Below are positions 27,101 through 34,716 of a stretch of 52,136 bases of DNA, piece by piece. Made by a program: the position numbers and the translations under genes. Below the pieces are notes generated by a model. The model searched no databases. It was given only the letters and a program-made list of their open reading frames with translations, and had not been told where the DNA came from. The DNA is from Candidatus Thermoflexus sinensis. Lineage in GTDB: Bacteria; Chloroflexota; Anaerolineae; Thermoflexales; Thermoflexaceae. Each line of letters starts with the position of its first letter. Position 1 is the first letter of the stretch. The DNA lies in the NCBI GenBank assembly GCA_016842045.1, contig JAEVEY010000155.1, positions 1 to 52,136 on the forward strand, given 5' to 3'.

Positions 27101-27214
27101 CCTGCCCCCCTTAAGGGACAGGAAAGATCCCTTTCCACCCGAACCCGCGGGCGAATCCAGCGGGGGCGGTTCCCCCATGACCAAAGTCCTAAGAGCAAGC
27201 CAGCGGGCCATTTC

Positions 27215-27220
27215 TATAAT
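27215..27220 (+). promoter_or_regulatory. -10 box (TATAAT) of the pilin gene
   Basis: Perfect TATAAT 75 nt before the Flp pilin start; no clear -35. Confidence 0.5.
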
Positions 27221-27294
27221 TAAATGTAACCTCGGGTCAGCGGTTCCCATCGCTGATTGGGGATGCCGGTGGATCTCACCCGTGGGGAGCCTCC

Positions 27295-27444
27295 ATGTCG
27301 CGCTCCAGGCGTGAAGAAGGCCAGGGCCTGGTGGAGTATGCTTTGATAGTTTTGTTCATTGCGCTGGCTGTTCTGATTGCCCTGACCGTGTTTGGGCAAA
27401 CGGTATCGAGTCTCTATTCCCAGGTTGTATCGAACTGGCCTTAG
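27295..27444 (+). CDS. Flp/Fap-type pilin, 49 aa
   Basis: Short protein beginning MSRSRREEGQGLVEYALIV. A basic leader, then GQGLVEYALIV and a hydrophobic helix up to about residue 35 match the Flp pilin family (type IVb), in which Glu and Tyr at positions 5 and 6 of the mature protein are conserved; prepilin cleavage would fall after Gly9 or Gly11. Own promoter (TATAAT at 27215) and own terminator. No tad genes (ATPase, secretin, peptidase) are in the window, so the assembly machine must be elsewhere. GTGGGGAG lies upstream of ATG 27295. Confidence 0.85.
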   Translation: MSRSRREEGQGLVEYALIVLFIALAVLIALTVFGQTVSSLYSQVVSNWP

Positions 27445-27466
27445 AAATCCCCAGGGAAAGTTCGAC

Positions 27467-27515
27467 AAAAGAGCGAGGGGGCGAGCTTTAAGAGTCTCGC
27501 CCCCTCGCTCTTTTT
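27467..27515 (+). terminator. Rho-independent terminator of the pilin gene
   Basis: AAAAGAGCGAGGGGGCGAG pairs with CTCGCCCCCTCGCTCTTTT around a 10-nt loop, followed by T residues. 22 nt after the stop. Confidence 0.93.
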
Positions 27516-27866
27516 CCCCAGCGAGGCGAGCACCCATTCCAAGCCTATGGACAGGGCGCAGAGGCGACCTTCTCCCCGCGTCCTGAGCCCTCTTCACCTC
27601 CTCAAACACCGGGAAGGTTGGGAATCCGTAACCCGGGGCCTGGGAACTCGTTAGTATGCATGGAAGTGGAGTTCAGCGGGATCTCCTCCGATGGCCTGCG
27701 CCCTGTGAAAACCGGTTTGAGGGCGCGAGCTGTGCCCAGGCCCTGGGAATGCGCACGGGCTGGCCTCTCCGCCCAACCGGTTGAGCTTAAGCGGACACCG
27801 CCTGGTGGGCTACTGTCGGAGGCTGAATGGATCCCACGACTTCCATATGTTCCAGGGAGGTGCGAT
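27516..27866. other. Intergenic region, nothing firm
   Basis: 351 nt before the DUF5666 gene. No gene accepted; no clear promoter. Possibly a long leader. Confidence 0.4.
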
Positions 27867-28745
27867 ATGTTGCGAAAGCTCTGGTTTCTGATCCTCAGCT
27901 GGGTGCTCTTCAACGCTGGAACGGTATGGGCTCAGGAACCCTCACCAACGGCGACCCCCGTTCTGGGCCGACCGGCTCTGGTCCGGGGAACCATCACCGC
28001 CATCGGAGATCACAGCCTTACACTGAACACAGAGCGCTGGGGCGCTCTGGAGATCCGGATCCAGGAAGGGACCCGCTTCCACGTCCCCGGTTTTGTGCGG
28101 GCAGGCATGAGCGACGTGCGCGCAGGGGATCGGGCGACCGTCCACGGCCGCTGGCTGGAGGAAGGGAAATCCCTGGAGGCCCACTGGGTGATCGTCCAGG
28201 GGCCTGTTCAGGTTCGCCATGGGACAGTGGAGCGGATCGATGTCGCGGCACGGCGGCTGGAGATGAAAACCCGTGTGGGCGAGGTGATCCCGGTGGAGTG
28301 GACCGAGCATACGCGCCTGCACATCACGGGGGTGATCTCACCGACATGGTCGGATCTCGGCGTGGGTTACCCGGTCACGGTGATCGGCCATTTCGTGCAA
28401 GGGACCTTCCTGGCGGGCCGTGTTGTTTCCCACCGCCCTTATCGACTGTTCCATGGCACGCTCCAGAGCATGGAGGGAACCACGCTGGTGATCCAGACTC
28501 GCGAGGGGGAGCTGGTGCGGCTGCTGACGGACGCGCAGACCCGGGTTCGGATCGTGGGCCATCCGAACGCCACCCTAACGGATCTTCAGGCCGGGGATCT
28601 CGTGACCGCGCGGGCGATCGGCCAACCGGATGGAACGTGGTTAGCCCATACGGTGATCGCTCGCTCGCCGAAGGCCCCCCGGCCTGCCCTTCAGGGTCCC
28701 TCCCAGAGCCCCGGGCATGGCCCCCGACCCACCCGACGGCCATAG
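27867..28745 (+). CDS. Secreted protein with DUF5666-type repeats
   Basis: 292 aa. Signal peptide of about 22 residues ending VWAQ. At least three beta-rich repeats of about 70 residues follow, each with the pattern G-x-I/V-x-x-I ... LTLNTERW / LEMKTRVG / LVIQTREG ... T-x-F/L-x-V/I ... L-x-x-G-x-x-V-T-A/V; this is the DUF5666 style, often found in Chloroflexota surface proteins. The C-terminus is Pro/Arg-rich (GPSQSPGHGPRPTRRP). AGGGAGG before ATG 27867. Followed closely by a smaller protein of the same kind. Function unknown; binding of cell-wall or metal is possible. Confidence 0.75.
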   Translation: MLRKLWFLILSWVLFNAGTVWAQEPSPTATPVLGRPALVRGTITAIGDHSLTLNTERWGALEIRIQEGTRFHVPGFVRAGMSDVRAGDRATVHGRWLEEGKSLEAHWVIVQGPVQVRHGTVERIDVAARRLEMKTRVGEVIPVEWTEHTRLHITGVISPTWSDLGVGYPVTVIGHFVQGTFLAGRVVSHRPYRLFHGTLQSMEGTTLVIQTREGELVRLLTDAQTRVRIVGHPNATLTDLQAGDLVTARAIGQPDGTWLAHTVIARSPKAPRPALQGPSQSPGHGPRPTRRP

Positions 28746-28763
28746 CGGGGGAGAAAAGCATCC

Positions 28764-28802
28764 TCCTGGGGTTGGGTCGAGGGCTCTCGGCCCAACCCCA
28801 GG
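28764..28802 (+). terminator. Strong hairpin after DUF5666 gene
   Basis: TCCTGGGGTTGGGTCGAG pairs with CTCGGCCCAACCCCAGGA (one G-T). No T-run, so it could be a terminator, an attenuator between the two DUF5666 genes, or an mRNA stabiliser. Confidence 0.5.
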
Positions 28803-28843
28803 ATCTCAAATTGTAAAGGTAATCTACCTGCTGGGGGAAACAG

Positions 28844-29440
28844 ATGCGTCTCCGGTTGATCCCGATCGGGTTGCTGCTTTTGGGCGCGGCGATCCTTGGA
28901 TGCGCCCGGGGGATCCCCGAAAGAGGCATTTCACCGCCTGCTCGAACTGCTCCTTTGCTTCCAGCTCCAGGAGAGGGAAAGGCCCCAGGTCTGGCCACGC
29001 CTTCCATATCCCCTGGGGCTGAGGAGGGGGTCCCGTCCGGAGCGGAAATCCTCAGCCTGGAAGGCGTGATCGAGGCGGTGATCCCGGGAGGCTATCAGGT
29101 GGCCGGGCATCGTGTGCAGGTCTCCTCCGAAATCGATTCAGAGGGTCCCCTGCCTCCAGGGATCTATGTGAGCGTGCTGGGCTCCCGGGCTCCAGATGGA
29201 TCGATCGTTGCGGAGTCTTTCGAGGTATTGCGTCGCCCGGGTGCGGAAGGAGAGTGGGAGGGGACGATTCAGGAGGCGCTCTCCAATGGGTATCGGGTGG
29301 ACGGACGTCGGGTGTTCGTTCTTCCCACCACCGCTGTGATCGGAACCCCACAGGTCGGCCAGTATGTTTACTTCTCTGGCTTTGAACAGCCGGATGGCTC
29401 GATCATCGCGGACAGTTTGATTGTTCTGGAGTCCCCATAG
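28844..29440 (+). CDS. Lipoprotein with two DUF5666-like domains
   Basis: 198 aa. Signal with lipobox ILGC, lipidated at about Cys20. A Pro/Ala linker to about 65, then two similar halves: LEGVIEAVIPGGYQVAGHRV...GIYVSVLGSRAPDGSIVAESFEV and WEGTIQEALSNGYRVDGRRV...GQYVYFSGFEQPDGSIIADSLIV. The halves align well, a clear internal duplication. Likely a membrane-anchored partner or paralogue of the protein before it. Start ATG 28844 has CTGGGGGA upstream, a modest site. Confidence 0.75.
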   Translation: MRLRLIPIGLLLLGAAILGCARGIPERGISPPARTAPLLPAPGEGKAPGLATPSISPGAEEGVPSGAEILSLEGVIEAVIPGGYQVAGHRVQVSSEIDSEGPLPPGIYVSVLGSRAPDGSIVAESFEVLRRPGAEGEWEGTIQEALSNGYRVDGRRVFVLPTTAVIGTPQVGQYVYFSGFEQPDGSIIADSLIVLESP

Positions 29441-29557
29441 ACGGGTTGCATCGGTTTATCTTTGGGTCTGGACCGGGGCTGGGCGCCTTCAGCGCTCAAC
29501 CCCGCCTGGAAAAACGGGGGGAAAGGCCCACAGCGCCACGCCTTCGGGCAACCGGTC

Positions 29558-30217
29558 TTATCCGTCCTCCGCCAGAAACGGATTGGCCACTCGCTCCTCG
29601 CCGATGGTGGTCCACGATCCATGCCCGGGGTAGACCCGTGTCTCATCCGGCAGGCGGAGTAGCTTCTCCCGGATGCTGCGCATCAGGGTCTCGTAATCCC
29701 CTCCCGGCAGATCCGTGCGGCCGATGCCTCGAGCGAAGAGAACATCGCCGTCAAACACCACACCGGCTTCCGGTTCGTAAAGCGAGATATGCCCCGGAGT
29801 ATGCCCCGGTGTGAACAGCACCTGAAAGCGCAACGTTCCCACTTCCAGAACATCGCCATCCTGTAGTTCCAGATCCGGAGGGGGACTGGGGGGCATCGGG
29901 ATCGCCCACCAGTCCGCGCCCCCTCTGGCCTGCAGCAGCGGAAGATCCGCGGGATGCAGCGCCAGCGGGGCGCCGGTGGCCGAAACCACAGCCCCGTTGG
30001 CGCCGATGTGATCCCAGTGCGCATGGGTGTTGACCACATAGCGCACTTTCAACTCCAGAGCGCGAACCACGGCGAGGATCCGATCCGGATCCCACCCCGG
30101 ATCGATGATCAGCGCCTCCCGGGTTTGCGGGCAGGCGACAATGTAACAATTAGTGGCAAGCGGGCCCACGGTCAGAACCCGCAGCAGCGCTCGCGCTGAA
30201 GAGGCATTGTGGGACAT
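29558..30217 (-). CDS. MBL-fold metallo-hydrolase, glyoxalase II-like
   Basis: 219 aa. Metal ligands: NTHAHWDHIGAN (HxHxDH), TPGHTPGHIS, bridging Asp in VVFDGDVLF, and final YPGHG. The layout matches hydroxyacylglutathione hydrolase-like (GloB-type) enzymes without the C-terminal glutathione-binding domain, as in bacterial YcbL. Thioester hydrolysis is likely; the thiol partner is unknown. ATG 30217 has GAGGAGGA upstream. Starts 35 nt after the DUF2085 gene stop on the same strand, probably co-transcribed. Confidence 0.9.
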   Translation of the reverse strand: MSHNASSARALLRVLTVGPLATNCYIVACPQTREALIIDPGWDPDRILAVVRALELKVRYVVNTHAHWDHIGANGAVVSATGAPLALHPADLPLLQARGGADWWAIPMPPSPPPDLELQDGDVLEVGTLRFQVLFTPGHTPGHISLYEPEAGVVFDGDVLFARGIGRTDLPGGDYETLMRSIREKLLRLPDETRVYPGHGSWTTIGEERVANPFLAEDG

Positions 30218-30252
30218 CCGGAGTTCCTCCTCGGGAACGTTCATCGCGTATG

Positions 30253-31062
30253 TTACCGGACTGGCGGGCCGGAGGGATATCGGTCCTGCTCTTCCAGGAC
30301 AGCCCGAATGGCCGCTTCCATATAAGGCAACGCCAGCCCCCCCAGCCCGGCCCCGAAGAGCACACCGGTGATCCATCGCATCCACGAGTTGAAAGAACCC
30401 AGGGCGTCTCCGACGTAGAACCACGAGGGCAGGCGTCCCCCTGTCAACATCACGAGCCAGGCGTTATCATAGCGGAAGCCGCGCTCTCCGATCCCGTAGA
30501 GGAGGTCGTTGATGAAATGCGCGGTGCCATCCAGGGCCATGGGGAGGGCCAGCAGAAAGAAAACTCCCAGGGGAAGCGGCCGCCAGCGACGGCCGCTTAA
30601 GCCGTAGAGGAAAGCCACCGCCCAGAGGCTGGTATACATCGAGATCATGCGGTCGGACCAGGCGACCTTATATCCGAAGGTCGGGTTGCCGATGAACGCC
30701 CGCAGCTGTAGGGGGTCCTCATAAGGCCAGACCTGGCGGATCTCGCTGAGGGAATACATCGGCTTGAGACCGAAAAGGAAAAGGGAGCGCTGGGGCAGCT
30801 GATGGCAGAAGAGGCTATAGAGATCGTAAAGCCAGCGGGCTGGTATCTCCCACCCCAAATGCATGAGGACAGGCGCGAGCCAGGGGAGGCCGACAAACAA
30901 GCCATATCCGACGATGAAGACCCAGATCCATTCGCGCAGCAGCCATCGGCGGATGCGCTCGGAGAGCGACCGCTGAGCTTCCTGGGGCCAGCCCCTCCAA
31001 TCGCCGCTCCGGGCCTGGACCTCGGGATTCACCCGGGTTCCATGGGCGGGGGGAGAACCCAT
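30253..31062 (-). CDS. DUF2085 family membrane protein
   Basis: 269 aa. A hydrophilic N-terminus of about 40 residues, then five or six membrane segments. The family hallmark LFCHQLPQRSLFLFG (Cys-His-Gln ... Arg-Ser) is present, as are DGTAHFINDLL and a long loop. Start chosen at ATG 31062 because GGAGGGAGG lies 8 nt upstream; ATG 31089 is an alternative. A -10-like TATCAT (31115-31120, reverse) fits this start. Function of the family unknown. Confidence 0.85.
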   Translation of the reverse strand: MGSPPAHGTRVNPEVQARSGDWRGWPQEAQRSLSERIRRWLLREWIWVFIVGYGLFVGLPWLAPVLMHLGWEIPARWLYDLYSLFCHQLPQRSLFLFGLKPMYSLSEIRQVWPYEDPLQLRAFIGNPTFGYKVAWSDRMISMYTSLWAVAFLYGLSGRRWRPLPLGVFFLLALPMALDGTAHFINDLLYGIGERGFRYDNAWLVMLTGGRLPSWFYVGDALGSFNSWMRWITGVLFGAGLGGLALPYMEAAIRAVLEEQDRYPSGPPVR

Positions 31063-31111
31063 CTCAAAGACCTCCCTCCGGGTATCCATCGGTCGTCTCG
31101 CGCGCAGGATG

Positions 31112-31126
31112 CTTATGATAACGCAA
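31112..31126 (-). promoter_or_regulatory. Promoter region of DUF2085 gene
   Basis: GTTGCGTTATCATAA on the reverse strand, identical over 15 nt to the sequence before the B-box gene (4253-4267). TATCAT is the likely -10. Confidence 0.45.
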
Positions 31127-31127
31127 C

Positions 31128-31267
31128 GGGACGATTCCGCCATTCTCACACCACGCAATCCGGAGATGAGGGGTCACGTGAGTTTTCTCCTGGGGGCTGA
31201 TGAGGGTGAGATTCTTCCATCTACTCGCCAGAGATCCGAACCGAATGGGGCAGGGCGGAATCGTTAC
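31128..31267 (-). repeat. Element U3: MITE-like repeat, family U
   Basis: About 140 bp. Inverted ends ACGATTCCGCC (left, 31131) and GGCGGAATCGTTAC (right, 31254-31267). Interior shares ATTCGGTTCGG and GTTTTCTCCTGGGGGC with U1 but has no big hairpin. Lies directly behind the DUF2085 promoter. Confidence 0.7.
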
Positions 31268-31317
31268 AGCGCAACTTGCTGTCGGGGCGTTCTTTTCGTT
31301 TCCCACAGCTTTTGAAG

Positions 31318-31447
31318 TAGGAGTTACGCAGTTGGTTTTCTCCTGGGGGTTTTGGGGAGTCGCGCGCCTTCGGCGCGCGACTCCCCAAAAAATAGGGGGT
31401 GGGGCCATTCTACCTCTTCTCGCGAGCCCCGAACTGCGTAACTCCTA
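31318..31447 (+). repeat. Element S2: MITE-like repeat, family S (with hairpin)
   Basis: 130 bp. Same ends as S1 (TAGGAGTTACGCAG..., inverted at the right). Between the two conserved arms it has an extra hairpin GGGGAGTCGCGCGCC-TTC-GGCGCGCGACTCCCC (about 31355-31387) that S1 and S4 lack. Confidence 0.85.
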
Positions 31448-31549
31448 TGAAGGAAAAGGTGAGGAAGAAATTTGGGAGCTGGGCAGACCGCCCAGCCCCA
31501 AACTCCTGGGGTGTGATCTCAAAATCCCATCTTATACCGGAGGTTCCCG

Positions 31550-32935
31550 ATGCGCCTGCCTTTCTTCGGCCCCACCTTTGAGGAGATGCGGGATCCATCG
31601 TGTCAGCCGGCGGAGGTGCGGGCTCGGGCCCTCGAGGCCCGGGAACGCGACCCCCTGGATCCTTACAACCTCTTCAACATCACCTGGCGCGATCCAGCCG
31701 GCCGAATTTATTATGAGGTCCTGCCCTCCGCGCTTACCGGAGTGGAGGCGCCCATCGTGGTCCTGTATTCCAAGGACTTCCCCACGGGCTCCCATAAAGT
31801 GGGAGCGGCTTACTCGATCCTGATGGAGAAGGTGCTCCTGGAGGGCCTGCGGCCAGGGGACCATATCCTGGTCTGGCCCTCGACCGGGAACTATGGGATC
31901 GGCGGGGCCTGGGTTGGAGGGCGGATGGGGTTTGAAGGGATCGTGATCCTCCCCGAGGGGATGAGCCGGGAGCGGTTCGAGCGCATCGCCGCTTACGGCG
32001 CCCGGGTGATCAAAACCCCTGGTTCCGAAAGCAATGTGAAGGAGATCTACGATAAGTGCAAGGAGCTGGCGGCTGCCGACCCGCGGGTGCGCATCCTGAA
32101 CCAGTTCAGCGAGCTTGGGAACTATCGTTTCCATTACTATGTGACCGGGAACACCATTGTCGAACTGGCGGCCCAGCTCCACCAGCAGGGAATCGGGAAC
32201 GGTCGGGTCGCTGCCTTCGTCTCGGCCATGGGCTCGGCAGGGACGATCGGCGCGGGCGATCGCCTGAAGCAGGTGTGGCCGACATGCCGGATCGTCGGCC
32301 TGGAGCCGATCCAGTGCCCCACGCTTTACATGAACGGCTACGGGGTCCACGACATCCAGGGCATCGGCGACAAACATGTCACATGGATCCATCACGTGAT
32401 GAACATGGACGCCCTGATGTGCATCGATGATCTCTCGTGCAAGAAGGGCCTGCAGCTTCTGACCGAGGAGCCCGGCTGGAGGGTGCTGGCCCGCTGGGGG
32501 GTTCCCGAGGCCCAGATTCAGCGCCTTTCCCAGATCTTTGGCATCAGCGGGATCGCCAATGTGCTGGGAGCCATCAAGACGGCGAAGTTCTATCGCTTCG
32601 GTCCGAAGGACCTCATCGTCACCGTCGCCACCGATAACATCGAGCGCTACCGATCGGTGATGGCGGAACTCACCCGCCAGTACGGGCCGATGGATGAGAC
32701 GGAGGCCACCGTGCGTCTGGTCCATATCTTCCACGGCCAGGGGCTGGACTGGATCCAGGAGGGGACGCAGGAGAACCGGCGCCGGTGGCACAATCTCAAA
32801 TACTTCACCTGGGTCGAGCAACAGGGGAAGACGGTAGAGGAGCTGGACGCCCAGCTGGATCCGGAGTGGTGGGAGCGGGAGCAGGCCCGCATCCCGGAGC
32901 TGGATCGTATGTGGCGCGAGGCGAGGGGTTTTTAA
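31550..32935 (+). CDS. Fold-type II PLP-dependent enzyme, substrate unknown
   Basis: 461 aa. Schiff-base Lys is probably Lys83 in PTGSHKVGAAY; phosphate-binding loop STGNYGIGGAWVG (about 112-125); a second Gly-rich motif SAMGSAGTIGAGDRL resembles the cysteine-synthase GTGGT loop. GSHK is more like TrpB-type enzymes than the SVKDR of cysteine synthase. At 461 aa it is longer than CysK/CysM (about 300) and lacks a CBS domain. Annotated relatives are usually called cysteine synthase or cystathionine beta-synthase-like. CCGGAGG precedes ATG 31550. No sulfur genes adjoin, so I assign no reaction. Confidence 0.8.
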   Translation: MRLPFFGPTFEEMRDPSCQPAEVRARALEARERDPLDPYNLFNITWRDPAGRIYYEVLPSALTGVEAPIVVLYSKDFPTGSHKVGAAYSILMEKVLLEGLRPGDHILVWPSTGNYGIGGAWVGGRMGFEGIVILPEGMSRERFERIAAYGARVIKTPGSESNVKEIYDKCKELAAADPRVRILNQFSELGNYRFHYYVTGNTIVELAAQLHQQGIGNGRVAAFVSAMGSAGTIGAGDRLKQVWPTCRIVGLEPIQCPTLYMNGYGVHDIQGIGDKHVTWIHHVMNMDALMCIDDLSCKKGLQLLTEEPGWRVLARWGVPEAQIQRLSQIFGISGIANVLGAIKTAKFYRFGPKDLIVTVATDNIERYRSVMAELTRQYGPMDETEATVRLVHIFHGQGLDWIQEGTQENRRRWHNLKYFTWVEQQGKTVEELDAQLDPEWWEREQARIPELDRMWREARGF

Positions 32936-32956
32936 GTGGTGGGTCATCCTAATGGA

Positions 32957-32987
32957 TGAGCGGGGCTGTTCTCAGCAGCCCCGCTCA
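32957..32987 (+). terminator. Hairpin after PLP enzyme gene
   Basis: TGAGCGGGGCTG / CAGCCCCGCTCA, 12-bp perfect stem, 7-nt loop, 21 nt after the stop. No T-run after it. Confidence 0.6.
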
Positions 32988-33055
32988 CCGTGGATGGGGC
33001 AGCGCAGGAAAGCCCGCCATCCCCTCCACGGTGATCTTCGACCGGAGTGGAGATC

Positions 33056-33715
33056 ATGGAAGCGGCAGTCGCTGCCTTCTTCGATGTGGATTACACTGTG
33101 CTTTCGGTGAGCTCGGGGAGACAATGGGTGCGCTATCTGCGTCGAAGCGGCCGGATGACCTGGACGTTGTGGGGGACGTTCATCTGGCTGGCCTTGCGGT
33201 ATTACCTGGGGTTGCTGGAATTCCCCCGGGCCAGTGCGAAGCTGACCGCGATGATCGCGGGCACCGATGAGCAGGCGTTCCGGGAGGAGACCCGCCGGTG
33301 GTTTGAGGAGTGGGTGCGGCCCTACATCGCCCCCGGAGCGGTGGAGCGGATCGCCCACCACCGTGCTCAGGGGCATCGGGTGGTCCTGGTTTCCGCGGCC
33401 ACCGAATACGTGGTTCGGCCTCTGGCGGAGGTTCTGGAGATCCCGGATTACCTGTGCACCCGTCTGGAGGTTGTAGATGGGCGCCTCACCGGGCGGGTGG
33501 TGGAGCCCCCGTGCTATGGTCCGGGCAAAGTCTACTGGGTGGAACGCTACGCGGCCGAGCGGGGGATCGATCTGACCCGGAGCTATTTTTATTCAGACAG
33601 CTACACGGATCGCTATCTTCTGGAGCGGGTGGGCCATCCGATCGCCGTGAACCCGGATCCCCGCCTGAGGCGGCTGGCCCAGCAGCGCGGGTGGCCGATT
33701 GAGCGCTTCTATTGA
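33056..33715 (+). CDS. HAD-superfamily IB phosphatase (SerB-like)
   Basis: 219 aa. Motif I FFDVDYTVL (DxDxT), motif II Ser in VVLVSAATEYV, Lys in GPGKVYWVERYA, motif III/IV YFYSDSYTDRYLL. Fits the HAD-IB hydrolases that include phosphoserine phosphatase and the CicA/PSP-like group. The cap between motifs I and II has a hydrophobic helix (WLALRYYLGLL). ATG 33056 (GGAG at 8 nt) is preferred over GTG 33047. Substrate unknown; the family often acts on phosphoserine or lipid phosphates. Confidence 0.88.
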   Translation: MEAAVAAFFDVDYTVLSVSSGRQWVRYLRRSGRMTWTLWGTFIWLALRYYLGLLEFPRASAKLTAMIAGTDEQAFREETRRWFEEWVRPYIAPGAVERIAHHRAQGHRVVLVSAATEYVVRPLAEVLEIPDYLCTRLEVVDGRLTGRVVEPPCYGPGKVYWVERYAAERGIDLTRSYFYSDSYTDRYLLERVGHPIAVNPDPRLRRLAQQRGWPIERFY

Positions 33716-33738
33716 GGGAGCCGGGGGTAGGGGACACG

Positions 33739-33813
33739 ATGGACGCACATCCCCGCCTGGCCATCATCGGAAACTCAGCCGAGAAAGTTGACGATTCCAT
33801 CGACCATGCGTGA
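33739..33813 (+). CDS. Possible 24-codon leader peptide before arginase
   Basis: ATG 33739 after GGTAGGGGACACG encodes [20 protein letters not shown] and four further residues. Its stop TGA (33811-33813) overlaps the arginase start region, so translational coupling is possible. The peptide is not rich in Arg or Lys, which argues against a classical attenuator. It may also be a chance frame. Confidence 0.3.
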   Translation: MDAHPRLAIIGNSAEKVDDSIDHA

Positions 33814-34714
33814 GATGCGACGTTCAATTCGGATCCTCGGTGTGCCGATGGACCTGGGGCAGAGTCGACGCGGCGTGGATATGGGCCCCAGTGCCATCCG
33901 GTATGCGGGGCTACAGGCCCGTCTGGAGCGCCTGGGTTATTCTGTAGAGGACGGAGGCAACATCGCAGTCCCGGTTCCGGAGGAGGTGCGGCTCACCGGC
34001 CCGGGAGGGATGCGCTATCTGGAGGCCGTCGCGGAGGTCTGCGAACGGGTGTTTGAGGCGACCCGGGAGGCAGTAGTCAGGGGTCGGTTCCCCATCATCC
34101 TGGGTGGGGATCACTCGATCGCCATGGGGACGATCGCAGGGGTGGTGGCCGCCGCTGGCCCGGTCGGTGTCCTGTGGATCGATGCTCATGGCGATTTCAA
34201 TACCCCGGAAACCTCGCCTTCCGGCAACATTCACGGGATGCCTCTGGCGCATCTGGTCGGAAACGGTCATCCCCGTCTAATTCAAATCGGAGGCCCGACT
34301 CCCACGCTTCGTCCGGAACAGGTTGTGCTCATCGGGGTGCGCTCTCTGGACCCGGGGGAGCGGCAGGCCCTGGCCGGGAGTGGGATGCTGGTCTTCACCA
34401 TGCGGGAGATCGATGAGCTGGGAATCGCCACCGTGGTGCGTCAGGCTCTCACCCGTCTGAAGGCGTGGCCCCGGCTTCATGTCAGCCTGGATCTGGATGT
34501 CCTGGATCCCCAGGTGGCACCGGGTGTGGGCACGCCCGTGCCCGGCGGGCTGACCTATCGAGAAGCCCATCTGATGATGGAATTACTGGCGGACAGCGGG
34601 CGGGTGGGCTCGGTAGATGTGGTGGAGATCAACCCGATCCTGGATGACCGGAATCGCACGGCTGAGCTGGCTGTGGAGCTGCTGGCCTCCCTGCTGGGGC
34701 AGCAGATCCTGTAG
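33806..34714 (+). CDS. rocF: Arginase
   Basis: 302 aa. Hydrolyses arginine to ornithine and urea. Manganese motifs are intact: [28 protein letters not shown] and [14 protein letters not shown]. The [10 protein letters not shown] stretch separates arginase from agmatinase. Conserved N-terminal [22 protein letters not shown] also fits. Start ambiguous: ATG 33806 or 33815, neither with its own good ribosome site; the short frame upstream may supply ribosomes. Stop lies 2 nt from the convergent antiporter stop. No urease or ornithine genes nearby. Confidence 0.94.
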   Translation: MREMRRSIRILGVPMDLGQSRRGVDMGPSAIRYAGLQARLERLGYSVEDGGNIAVPVPEEVRLTGPGGMRYLEAVAEVCERVFEATREAVVRGRFPIILGGDHSIAMGTIAGVVAAAGPVGVLWIDAHGDFNTPETSPSGNIHGMPLAHLVGNGHPRLIQIGGPTPTLRPEQVVLIGVRSLDPGERQALAGSGMLVFTMREIDELGIATVVRQALTRLKAWPRLHVSLDLDVLDPQVAPGVGTPVPGGLTYREAHLMMELLADSGRVGSVDVVEINPILDDRNRTAELAVELLASLLGQQIL

Positions 34715-34716
34715 GA

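Noticed and set aside
31532-32947. 471-codon open frame antisense to the PLP enzyme
   Set aside because: Mirror of a real gene in GC-rich DNA; His/Gly/Pro/Asp-rich, no ribosome site and no family motif.
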